This document shows, piece after piece, positions 1 to 5,466 of a stretch of DNA of 5,466 nucleotides. The first letter of the stretch is position 1. Each line of letters starts with the position of its first letter. Source of the DNA: Lachnospiraceae bacterium (GTDB taxonomy: Bacteria > Bacillota > Clostridia > Lachnospirales > Lachnospiraceae). The notes beneath the pieces are model-generated. The model was given only the letters and a program-made list of their open reading frames with translations, did not search any database and was not told the DNA's origin. The position numbers and the translations under genes are program-made. Location: assembly GCA_009774585.1 (NCBI GenBank), contig VSOA01000257.1, positions 1-5,466 on the forward strand. The letters run 5' to 3'.

Positions 1-60
1 TACCACCTTTTGTTTGATACTTACATTTTATCATACATTATCTGAAAATACTTGAATTAA
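1..60 (-). other. Downstream non-coding stretch ending in a possible ribosome site for the next gene
   Basis: After the TGA of the membrane gene, all three minus-strand frames meet a stop within about 30 nt. No GC-rich hairpin with a T-run is present, only a weak TGATA/TATCA pairing, so I see no terminator. Near the left edge the minus strand reads AAAGGTGG (about 3-11), a plausible Shine-Dalgarno whose start codon would lie just outside the window. A short frame from an ATG at 34 is also open to the edge but has no ribosome site. Confidence 0.3.
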
Positions 61-834
61 TCAGTGTTTCCCTAGCTGCTTATAGGGTTCCACATAAGTC
101 AGTACCATAAAATTACGCCATGAATAATCCTCGATTTTCCAGTAAGCTGCACATTTTTCTCTCTCTTTCCTACCTTTTAGTTCCTCACCAAGCTTCGTTG
201 GCATTCCGTAAATCTCCACCACTGAGGAACAGTAGGTAACATCCGGTATGAAATACAAGCAACCCAGAAACATTACCACCAGCAGGAAAATAATCCACTT
301 CACTCTTCGAGGATGTTGCCTGACCAGACCATTTAACTTAGTTTTCACGCCATAAAAGAATTCTCCCAGCAGTCTGGCAGCAAATACAATGAGAATAATA
401 AAAATAGCATAGAAAAATCCAATCACTTTAATGATCGGATCAAAATACATCTGACAAAAAAAACAGCATCTTCCGCCAGCTTTACGCAAAAATCTAACCA
501 GAACTTTCAGTCTTTTATATCCTGTAAGACATACCAGTTCCCAAATAATGACGCCGATGATAACCACAATGGCAATCACAGAAAAATTCCGTATCCCTTT
601 TTCTCTCTGGTATTCGGCTATCACGGGACTGACAGCACAGTATGCCGCAAAACCCAGTATATTGGTAATGAGCACTGCTATATTTACCCAGCTGCTCTTT
701 TTATGACCTTTTTTGATTGCTTTAATAATACGTGAAACAGCTTTACTAACTATCCCCTGTTTCCATAAATTGCCGAAAAAGCTCTTAATATCTTCCCGTG
801 ATTTTTCATATGCTTCTTTTATCTTTTCGTACAT
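61..834 (-). CDS. Hypothetical multi-pass membrane protein with short soluble tail
   Basis: The 257-residue product starts with a lysine-rich amphipathic segment (1-48) and has hydrophobic stretches at about 49-73, 84-104, 133-156 and 179-197. The loops at 105-122 and 160-179 are both strongly basic. By the positive-inside rule both would be cytoplasmic, which conflicts with the 133-156 stretch simply crossing the membrane; that stretch may be re-entrant, leaving the C-terminal tail outside. After residue 200 comes a soluble tail of about 58 residues (VVEIYGMPTKLGEELKG, then YWKIEDYSWRNFMVLTYVEPYKQ). This tail looks like the start of a globular domain that then stops, and it may be a truncated form of a larger surface protein, although I cannot name the family. 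A cysteine group (Cys123, Cys124, Cys127) lies next to the third hydrophobic stretch. Function is unknown. It follows the TPR-like gene by 30 nt and is a likely member of the same operon. Confidence 0.6.
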   Translation of the reverse strand: MYEKIKEAYEKSREDIKSFFGNLWKQGIVSKAVSRIIKAIKKGHKKSSWVNIAVLITNILGFAAYCAVSPVIAEYQREKGIRNFSVIAIVVIIGVIIWELVCLTGYKRLKVLVRFLRKAGGRCCFFCQMYFDPIIKVIGFFYAIFIILIVFAARLLGEFFYGVKTKLNGLVRQHPRRVKWIIFLLVVMFLGCLYFIPDVTYCSSVVEIYGMPTKLGEELKGRKEREKCAAYWKIEDYSWRNFMVLTYVEPYKQLGKH

Positions 835-840
835 TTGCTG

Positions 841-850
841 CCTTTCCTTT
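841..850 (-). promoter_or_regulatory. Tandem AAAGG ribosome binding site of the multi-pass membrane gene
   Basis: On the minus strand the 30-nt gap between the TPR-like gene and the next gene contains AAAGGAAAGG, two copies of AAAGG, the nearer one 6 nt before the ATG at 834-832. It supports that start. I see no promoter or terminator in the gap, so the gene is probably part of the same transcript. Confidence 0.65.
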
Positions 851-864
851 GTTGATACTTGCGC

Positions 865-2052
865 TTATTTGATAGTTCTCATATATTTCACCTTTACCGC
901 CTTAAACCGATCAATGCAAGGATCTTCCACATACCACAGTTCCTTTTCAACCCTTCTGATATACTTACTGATTCTCTCTTTATTTGTTTTCGCTATCTGC
1001 TTTCTATCCTTTTGTTTATCTGTAGCCGATTTTTCCCGGATATAATAATCGAGATAAATAGTAACATATTTAATGTACTGTACCGGCGTCAGACCGATAT
1101 TAGGGTCAAAAGCCCCGTCAATGATTCCTACAATAGACGTTTCCGCATCACCGTGAGGATCAAACGCACTTTCACTCAATTGAACTTCATAAACACATTT
1201 CATGCAGTCATAATACTTATCATTTAACCTCATCTCTTTATATCCATCCGCAAGTTTTTGCATGATATCCAGAAATTCCTGCTTATTTATCTCCTTCGAA
1301 CGTCGATATTTGTACATTGCCTCAATTTCAAGGGCTTTAAGATAAGATATGTAATCCGCTAAATCCTGTGATGGAAATTCCCCGTTTAATTCCTTCCAAT
1401 ATTTATCAAACTGAATTTTATAATTATCATAAATTTCCTTTACCTCAATACTTGTAAAATAACTATTATCGTTATCAATAAGCAGCATTTGTAATAAAAT
1501 AGTCCATCCCTTTAACTCCGCATATTCGATTCCTTGTTTCTTTGCTATTTTAATTCCCATATGGACATATTTCTTGGCGCTTTCAATATCTTTTAGCATA
1601 AAATATGAATATCCTAAGTCATTGATCATGAGCCTCTCTTTAATCTTTTCTATATTGGTGTACTTTCTCCCTGCCCAGTCAGCATCTATTTTCTGCACAT
1701 TTATTTTATTTAATACATCTTCCATTTTTCGCGCAACTTCTACTGACTGACTGTACTTACCCATTCTACGTAAGGTAGAACAAATCGGAAACGCCATATA
1801 AAACACATCATACCAATGCCCATTTTTAAATTCCCTATTGATCATTCTCATATAATCCGCCTTATTCTCACTGACATTATATATGAACCAGAACAGTATG
1901 AACAAAACAACAATAATTGTCGCGCAGATACATGTAATATTCGTATCTCCAAAAAGGGATAGTACAAATCCCACAATGGCAGAAACCATCAGCAAAAGAA
2001 AATCATATGGTTCCGACTCCTGTAAAATATTTTTTATTACTCTCTTATTCAT
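865..2052 (-). CDS. Membrane-anchored protein with TPR-like helical repeats
   Basis: The 395-residue product begins with a short polar segment and two hydrophobic helices, about residues 17-34 (FLLLMVSAIVGFVLSLF) and 39-58 (ITCICATIIVVLFILFWFIY), separated by a short GDTN turn. This hairpin would place both ends on the same side of the membrane, most simply the cytoplasm. The remaining 335 residues are predicted mostly helical. Segments at about 96-114 (RMGKYSQSVEVARKMEDVL) and 144-174 (NDLGYSYFMLKDIESAKK and following) have the small/large residue spacing of tetratricopeptide repeats, which mediate protein-protein contacts. No catalytic motif was recognised. The C-terminus is very basic (about 340-395). 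The gene is coupled to the radical SAM gene by an 8-nt overlap, so it is a candidate scaffold or sensor holding the soluble enzymes at the membrane. That role is inference. I do not recognise a named family. Confidence 0.6.
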   Translation of the reverse strand: MNKRVIKNILQESEPYDFLLLMVSAIVGFVLSLFGDTNITCICATIIVVLFILFWFIYNVSENKADYMRMINREFKNGHWYDVFYMAFPICSTLRRMGKYSQSVEVARKMEDVLNKINVQKIDADWAGRKYTNIEKIKERLMINDLGYSYFMLKDIESAKKYVHMGIKIAKKQGIEYAELKGWTILLQMLLIDNDNSYFTSIEVKEIYDNYKIQFDKYWKELNGEFPSQDLADYISYLKALEIEAMYKYRRSKEINKQEFLDIMQKLADGYKEMRLNDKYYDCMKCVYEVQLSESAFDPHGDAETSIVGIIDGAFDPNIGLTPVQYIKYVTIYLDYYIREKSATDKQKDRKQIAKTNKERISKYIRRVEKELWYVEDPCIDRFKAVKVKYMRTIK

Positions 2053-3010
2053 GATTGTTATCCTCCGTCTTTCGTATTTTCATGCAATTATTATCTTCTC
2101 TTGCATTTTTTTCAAGTTGTTTCATGAATTCATAATCAACGCCAGCTTCCGGCTTTCTTGGAAGACTACTGATCCATGATTCCTTATTCACTTGTTCATG
2201 TTCAAATACATTCCCTGCAGATCCAAGACACTTAGCACAGGATTCCAAAGGACTATTGTTCTCCAGAAAGTATAAGACGTCGTCAATTTTATTAATTGTC
2301 TTAATTTTTAGTCTGTCATTTTCTTTTCCCTCTAACCCATCTGTCCGCATCAATGCCATTGACTGCGGACATCTGTATAAAAACCCCTGATCAACCGTAA
2401 TACATCGCCAGACATGCGCAATCTGGCATGTCTCATATATTCTTCTACATAGAGAAGTATCTTCTGTAATGTTACTGGCAACCGACTCTCTGAAGGAAGA
2501 ATATTGCAGGACTTTCATTTTTTTACAAATGGCTTCTGCCTTTTCCATATTCTTATAAATCCGGCTTGTCATCTGCTCCGTCAAAGGATACAATGATACT
2601 TGAACCTCGTCCAGTAAAGATAGTATTTTCTCATCTGCCCGATCCAGCATGATTCCATTTGTTACCAGACATATCCTCTCCGCAATCTCCGACTCCCTCA
2701 CGGCACAAATTAAGGAGTGCAAATCAGAATGAAGCAATGGTTCTCCGCCAACTATTCTAACCGTCTCGGCTTTCAAAAAATTAGAAAGCAGACTGAGATT
2801 GCTCTTTATCTCTTCCGACTGTAGCTCAGAATGTTCTTCTAATGGAGAGAGGTGCGAGCAGCCCCTGCAAAATAAATTACAGTGCCTCGTTGCATTTATC
2901 TCAATAGCTTTTGTCCACACGACACCATCTCTGACCCGATAATTACCCGGGCCCATTAACGGCATATTCTCTCTATTCGATATATTAATATGCGATTGAT
3001 ATATTTTCAT
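2045..3010 (-). CDS. Radical SAM enzyme with SPASM/twitch-like C-terminal cysteines
   Basis: The 321-residue product has the radical SAM cluster motif CNLFCRGC (Cys44, Cys48, Cys51, CxxxCxxC), followed by SHLSP, then VGGEPLLH at 87-94 (the GGEP SAM-binding motif) and LVTNG at 115-119. These indicate a [4Fe-4S]-dependent enzyme that cleaves SAM to a 5'-deoxyadenosyl radical. The C-terminal half adds Cys188, Cys195, Cys203, Cys214, Cys258 and Cys261. Cys203 to Cys214 contains G-x4-C (GFLYRC) and is followed later by CAKC, a pattern like SPASM or twitch domains that hold an auxiliary Fe-S cluster. It is not a canonical QueE, which is shorter and lacks this part. Proteins with a related C-x3-C-x2-C-S-H-x-S-P signature are known to me only as radical SAM enzymes of varied or unknown substrate. 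The ATG at 3010 is 4 nt after the methyltransferase stop; its AGGGA ribosome site (3022-3026) is spaced 11 nt, rather long. Met16 (2965) is a possible alternative start. The gene overlaps the next one by 8 nt. Confidence 0.88.
   Translation of the reverse strand: MKIYQSHINISNRENMPLMGPGNYRVRDGVVWTKAIEINATRHCNLFCRGCSHLSPLEEHSELQSEEIKSNLSLLSNFLKAETVRIVGGEPLLHSDLHSLICAVRESEIAERICLVTNGIMLDRADEKILSLLDEVQVSLYPLTEQMTSRIYKNMEKAEAICKKMKVLQYSSFRESVASNITEDTSLCRRIYETCQIAHVWRCITVDQGFLYRCPQSMALMRTDGLEGKENDRLKIKTINKIDDVLYFLENNSPLESCAKCLGSAGNVFEHEQVNKESWISSLPRKPEAGVDYEFMKQLEKNAREDNNCMKIRKTEDNNHE
2062..2066 (-). promoter_or_regulatory. Ribosome binding site of the membrane-anchored TPR-like gene
   Basis: GGAGG on the minus strand lies 9 nt before the ATG at 2052-2050 and inside the last codons of the radical SAM gene. 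It fixes this start and supports the 8-nt overlap. Confidence 0.8.
2402..2433. repeat. Overlapping inverted repeats inside the radical SAM gene
   Basis: Two mutually exclusive hairpins share this site. AGACATGC (2410-2417) pairs perfectly with GCATGTCT (2426-2433) across an 8-nt loop. GCCAGA (2407-2412) pairs with TCTGGC (2422-2427), and the pairing extends outward through ACAT (2402-2405) with ATGT (2428-2431) if the C at 2406 is bulged, giving 10 pairs. The site lies in codons for the CQIAHVWRC cysteine segment. No T-run follows it on the coding strand, so it is not an intrinsic terminator. Confidence 0.5.
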
Positions 3011-3014
3011 TTTA

Positions 3015-4151
3015 TTATTTATCCCTGTTATTCGTTTTGTTCAACTCGAAGAACCTATACCCTTTAATTTCTTCCTCTCTGCCCATTTCACCAAGAGTCT
3101 TGTTTATTCTGTTTCTGATATCGGTACAGCAATACTTCTCCTTCTCAATTCCAATCCATTTCCTATTCATTTCAGAAGAAACAACTAGCGAAGTCCCTGA
3201 GCCAAGAAACGGATCGAGAACGATTTCTCCTTCCGATGTCACCCATGTAATAATCCTTCTGATTATTTCCTTGTTTACTTCATGTTCAAAATCCGTAAGG
3301 TTTCCTCGTACGTCTAAGTCTGTCCAATTATCTGTCACACAGATTTCATCCGACGGCGGCACATAAAATTCCATAGTACCGTTTTTCTTTCTTAGAACCG
3401 GGATTTCATGCAAAATTTTCTGCTGTTCAATATATCTCTCATAAACAAAATCAAACTCCTCAATATCCCACCGCTTTTCTAACGCATACTCAACTATCTG
3501 CTCATAATTGTGCAATGCCTTGAGGGCTTTTTGCCGTGTCCATCTCCAATTGCCATTGTATGGATATAATCCGCACAGATGATACTGTTGTCGCGGACCG
3601 TCCGTACTTCTATATAGGTTTTTCCAATATCCTTTTCTTTCTCTTTCATCCGCCTTTTTTGTAAGGACCGGCATCATCGTATTCGGGTTTTTAGAAAAAA
3701 GAAAAATACTGTCATATCCGCTTGCCAGATGCCCTATAGGATTCGTATATACTTTATGGTCGTCTCTTCTGATAATAATTTCATTCCTGAAATTAGAAGA
3801 TGTAAATTCCGATTCAATGAGCCCCCTGATCATATATGCGTACTCTCTGCCCATTTGCACAAACATAAATCCTGTATCGGCAAGAAGCTCATATGATAAT
3901 GCAAAAACAGCTTGCATCATTTTCATATACTCTTCCTGACTATAACAATCAGAATAATGTTTATTTTTTGTTCCGGAACAATATGGCGGATCCATATAAA
4001 TACAATTAATTTTCCCTTTATACTGCTCCCGCAAAAGCTCTAATACAAACAAACTGTCGCCATGAATAAGTAAATTCTCAGAAGATTCTCTTCTATATGA
4101 CAAAGAAACATTCTCTTGTAATAAATACTTTTTACCGGGGTTATTATCCAT
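3015..4151 (-). CDS. Site-specific DNA methyltransferase, beta class, type III Mod-like (probable N6-adenine)
   Basis: The 378-residue product belongs to the N6/N4 DNA methyltransferase family. Catalytic motif IV is DPPY at residues 54-57, preceded by ENLLIHGDSLFVLELL (25-40). The SAM-binding motif I is LDPFLGSGT at 312-320, followed by NRKWIGIE at 329-336. Motif IV before motif I is the beta-class order, and DPPY favours N6-adenine over N4-cytosine, for which SPPY is usual. Between them lie segments typical of type III Mod subunits: NWRWTRQKAL at 201-210, a region around 240-280 ending in NWTDLD, and FEHEVNKEIIRRII at 288-301 where family members have a H-P-x-x-K-P element. The central 100-280 region is the likely target-recognition part. 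At 378 residues it is shorter than classic Mod proteins (about 600), and no Res or other endonuclease gene is in the window, so it is a solitary methyltransferase, part of a larger system, or the modifying arm of an unknown system. It starts inside the QueC-like gene and ends 4 nt before the radical SAM gene. Confidence 0.9.
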   Translation of the reverse strand: MDNNPGKKYLLQENVSLSYRRESSENLLIHGDSLFVLELLREQYKGKINCIYMDPPYCSGTKNKHYSDCYSQEEYMKMMQAVFALSYELLADTGFMFVQMGREYAYMIRGLIESEFTSSNFRNEIIIRRDDHKVYTNPIGHLASGYDSIFLFSKNPNTMMPVLTKKADERERKGYWKNLYRSTDGPRQQYHLCGLYPYNGNWRWTRQKALKALHNYEQIVEYALEKRWDIEEFDFVYERYIEQQKILHEIPVLRKKNGTMEFYVPPSDEICVTDNWTDLDVRGNLTDFEHEVNKEIIRRIITWVTSEGEIVLDPFLGSGTSLVVSSEMNRKWIGIEKEKYCCTDIRNRINKTLGEMGREEEIKGYRFFELNKTNNRDK

Positions 4152-5217
4152 AAGTAATATCCTTAAGTTGTGTAAACGAATTTTTTCTCATATTTATTTC
4201 ATCCTTATAGTTCTCATAATTCTTTTCCACCAATAGACGCAACGTCTCTGTAAGTTTATCCCTGAATGGATAAAGCGCTATAAGAATATCCGTTCTCCTC
4301 TCCGGAATAAATTCATCAATTCTCGAAAACCAATGTTCTTCAATCAACTTTGATTGATTCGTAAATACAATTGGATATTGCAGATTATAGCCCGATGCCA
4401 CCATTGCAACTTCTCTTTTGGCACAAGATGAACAATTCTGACAATTTCCGTTTTCACTATAGCAACTTACGGTATCATTTGCGTCTAGCATGTTGCTCCA
4501 TCTTTGTTTCCAGATGCATAAAACATCTGCTTTTGTCATTTTGATAAAAGGCGAATATAAGGGTATCCTAAAAATCTTTGTAAATTCATCATACATGCGA
4601 ACAGATTTATCTGGAACCACCAATTCATCACAAAGACCTGCCAGAACAATTTCAGATGGTGCAAATGCCATAGCTATCGCTGCAATCAAAAGGTTCCTCG
4701 CCGGAAAAACATGTCCGAACCGCTCTTTTCCTAATACAATCAGATCCTTCAAGTCTATGTTCGCTTCGAGTAAAGACACGTCTAATTTATGGCATATTTT
4801 TTCGACCACCGACTTCTCAGACATATTATAAGGTTGACCATAATCGCACCATAATGCAATCGGTTTCTTCTGTATATCCAACAAATGTAATAATGCTCCT
4901 GTAGAGTCTACCCCTCCTGAAAAACATACAAACGGGCTCCCTGCATATTCTGATTTATATTGTGCCTCTATTTTTTTCATTCTTCCCTGAATATGAACCA
5001 CCGGTGTCTTAACATTCTTTGGATACGCCAAAATATAAGTCAGAAAATCACCCAGCACTTGGTTATCCACAAATTCCCATATCGGATTCGGTAGAACAAT
5101 TTCTTCATACCCCAGATATGTATTTTTAATCATTTCATACAGAATATCTATCAGAGAGGATTCAACGTAACTTGTTCTTTTACAACCTTTTTCTATGATT
5201 TCGATTCCTATTTGCAT
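4144..5217 (-). CDS. QueC-like PP-loop ATPase (7-cyano-7-deazaguanine synthase family), extended
   Basis: The 357-residue product carries the QueC signature in order: the PP-loop SGGVDST at residues 100-106, WCDYGQ at 123-128 (QueC usually has FDYGQ), FPARN at 171-175 (QueC VPARN), a P-D-x-S-x-x-M-Y-D-E-F segment near 202-212, MTKADVL at 227-233, and a zinc site Cys252, Cys259, Cys262, Cys265 followed by KRE. Known QueC enzymes use ATP to adenylate 7-carboxy-7-deazaguanine and convert it to the nitrile preQ0 via an amide. All core motifs look intact, so an active ATP-dependent enzyme is likely. It is much longer than a stand-alone QueC (about 220-230 residues), with roughly 90 extra residues before the PP-loop and about 80 after the zinc site. 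Extended QueC homologues occur in the Qat and type IV CBASS defence systems. No QueD, QueF or FolE is visible, so housekeeping queuosine synthesis is a poor fit. Its stop overlaps the methyltransferase start by 8 nt. The true substrate is unknown. Confidence 0.85.
   Translation of the reverse strand: MQIGIEIIEKGCKRTSYVESSLIDILYEMIKNTYLGYEEIVLPNPIWEFVDNQVLGDFLTYILAYPKNVKTPVVHIQGRMKKIEAQYKSEYAGSPFVCFSGGVDSTGALLHLLDIQKKPIALWCDYGQPYNMSEKSVVEKICHKLDVSLLEANIDLKDLIVLGKERFGHVFPARNLLIAAIAMAFAPSEIVLAGLCDELVVPDKSVRMYDEFTKIFRIPLYSPFIKMTKADVLCIWKQRWSNMLDANDTVSCYSENGNCQNCSSCAKREVAMVASGYNLQYPIVFTNQSKLIEEHWFSRIDEFIPERRTDILIALYPFRDKLTETLRLLVEKNYENYKDEINMRKNSFTQLKDITYG
4160..4164 (-). promoter_or_regulatory. 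Ribosome binding site of the DNA methyltransferase gene
   Basis: On the minus strand AAGGA sits 8 nt before the ATG at 4151-4149, inside the last codons of the QueC-like gene. It supports the ATG at 4151 as the methyltransferase start and an 8-nt coupled overlap. Confidence 0.75.
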
Positions 5218-5466
5218 TTATAATCTCCTTCCAATATCCATATTTATAAACCACTCTCCATACCAATAAATGATACAGCCCTGCCAAGATTCCCTGCTTG
5301 CTTGCACAGCTTCGTGCCATTTGCAGTTCTTTGGCAATTGACATGTCGTGAAGAAGGCTCCTCGGCTTTGTCACTCCATATTTTACTTGAATATAGGTTC
5401 CTTTACCTAAACGATAGGCTGATTTGGCATCTTCTTTTATTGTCAAGGATTTATGCAGCACACATC
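5180..5466 (-). CDS. C-terminal fragment, possible family 2 glycosyltransferase (5' end outside window)
   Basis: This reading frame is open at the right edge. A GTG at 5461 could serve as a start, but it is preceded by an in-frame TGT codon with no ribosome site visible, so it is more likely an internal valine. The visible 94 residues contain a segment reading H-K-S-L-T-I-K-E-D, then RLGKGTYIQVKYG, then a hydrophobic helical stretch (GILAGLYHLLVWRVVYKYGYW) and a short basic tail. An acidic ED followed by an arginine-rich G-K-G-x-Y segment and a C-terminal amphipathic or membrane-associated helix resembles the end of GT-A fold family 2 glycosyltransferases, but no DxD or other nucleotide-sugar site is inside the window. 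The assignment is therefore tentative. Its last 38 nt overlap the next gene, and its W-K-E-I codons carry that gene's ribosome site, so the two are probably co-translated. The tail NANRNRNHRKRL is encoded wholly inside the overlap and may be a late addition. Confidence 0.45.
   Translation of the reverse strand, partial: CVLHKSLTIKEDAKSAYRLGKGTYIQVKYGVTKPRSLLHDMSIAKELQMARSCASKQGILAGLYHLLVWRVVYKYGYWKEIINANRNRNHRKRL
5225..5232 (-). promoter_or_regulatory. Ribosome binding site of the QueC-like gene
   Basis: Read on the minus strand, GGAAGGAG ends 7 nt before the ATG at 5217-5215. It is a near-perfect Shine-Dalgarno sequence and fixes the start of the QueC-like gene. It lies inside the coding sequence of the upstream glycosyltransferase-like gene, which points to translational coupling. 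Confidence 0.85.

Noticed and set aside
14..36. Possible terminator hairpin (TGATA/TATCA) after the last gene
   Set aside because: The stem has only five AT-rich pairs and there is no T-run, so it would not act as an intrinsic terminator.
713..2179. Plus-strand open frames at 713-1045, 859-1227 and 1883-2179
   Set aside because: They lie opposite well-supported minus-strand genes, have leucine/serine/phenylalanine-rich low-information products, and no convincing ribosome site.
2945..2956. Overlapping CCCGGG and GGGCCC palindromes
   Set aside because: They encode the MGPGN segment of the radical SAM protein and are short enough to be chance.
3037..3366. Plus-strand open frame antisense to the methyltransferase 3' end
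   Set aside because: It is the complement of the conserved LDPFLGSGT region, so its openness is a by-product of the real gene.
4490..4831. Plus-strand open frame antisense to the QueC-like gene
   Set aside because: It falls opposite the conserved PARN-like region and has no recognisable protein features.
2045..5217. Ordinary queuosine or preQ0 biosynthesis operon
   Set aside because: Only a QueC-like gene is present, it is extended, the radical SAM protein is unlike QueE, and a DNA methyltransferase is not part of that pathway.
4144..5217. WbpG-type N-acetyl sugar amidotransferase or PAPS reductase-like (DndC) PP-loop protein
   Set aside because: The SGGVDST loop together with the PARN-like motif, DYGQ and the C-x6-C-x2-C-x2-C zinc site fits QueC better.
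5461..5461. GTG start giving a complete 93-residue protein at the right edge
   Set aside because: The frame is open through the edge of the window and no ribosome site can be seen, so a partial gene is more likely.

Overview
This is an AT-rich window in which every supportable gene lies on the minus strand, so transcription runs from high to low coordinates. The genes are packed with no long gaps: three junctions overlap (38, 8 and 8 nt), one gap is 4 nt and one is 30 nt. Strong AGGAGG-like ribosome binding sites precede most starts. The AT-richness, purine-rich ribosome sites and lysine/isoleucine-rich proteins suggest a low-GC Firmicute, perhaps a gut clostridium of the Lachnospiraceae type. 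That taxonomic call is inference. No rRNA, tRNA, CRISPR array, transposase or integrase was seen.

In transcription order the window holds: (1) the C-terminal end of a protein running in from the right edge, possibly a family 2 glycosyltransferase (5466-5180); (2) a QueC-like PP-loop ATPase with extra N- and C-terminal sequence (5217-4144); (3) a beta-class, type III Mod-like DNA methyltransferase with DPPY and FLGSGT motifs (4151-3015); (4) a radical SAM enzyme with CxxxCxxC and extra C-terminal cysteines (3010-2045); (5) a two-helix membrane-anchored protein with TPR-like helical repeats (2052-865); (6) a multi-pass membrane protein with a short soluble tail (834-61). The last 60 bases are non-coding apart from a ribosome-site-like purine stretch at the very left edge, so the operon may continue.

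The combination is unusual. A 7-cyano-7-deazaguanine-synthase-like adenylating enzyme, a sequence-specific DNA methyltransferase and a radical SAM enzyme with a probable auxiliary Fe-S site share one coupled transcript with a membrane-anchored TPR protein. None of the usual queuosine partners (QueD, canonical QueE, QueF, FolE) and no restriction endonuclease is visible here. Two readings compete: a nucleic-acid modification or anti-phage cassette in which the QueC-like and radical SAM proteins act on DNA or on a protein partner, or a surface-glycan or small-molecule cluster into which a methyltransferase has been inserted. The sequence alone does not decide between them. Tight translational coupling of genes 2 to 5 argues that they work together.
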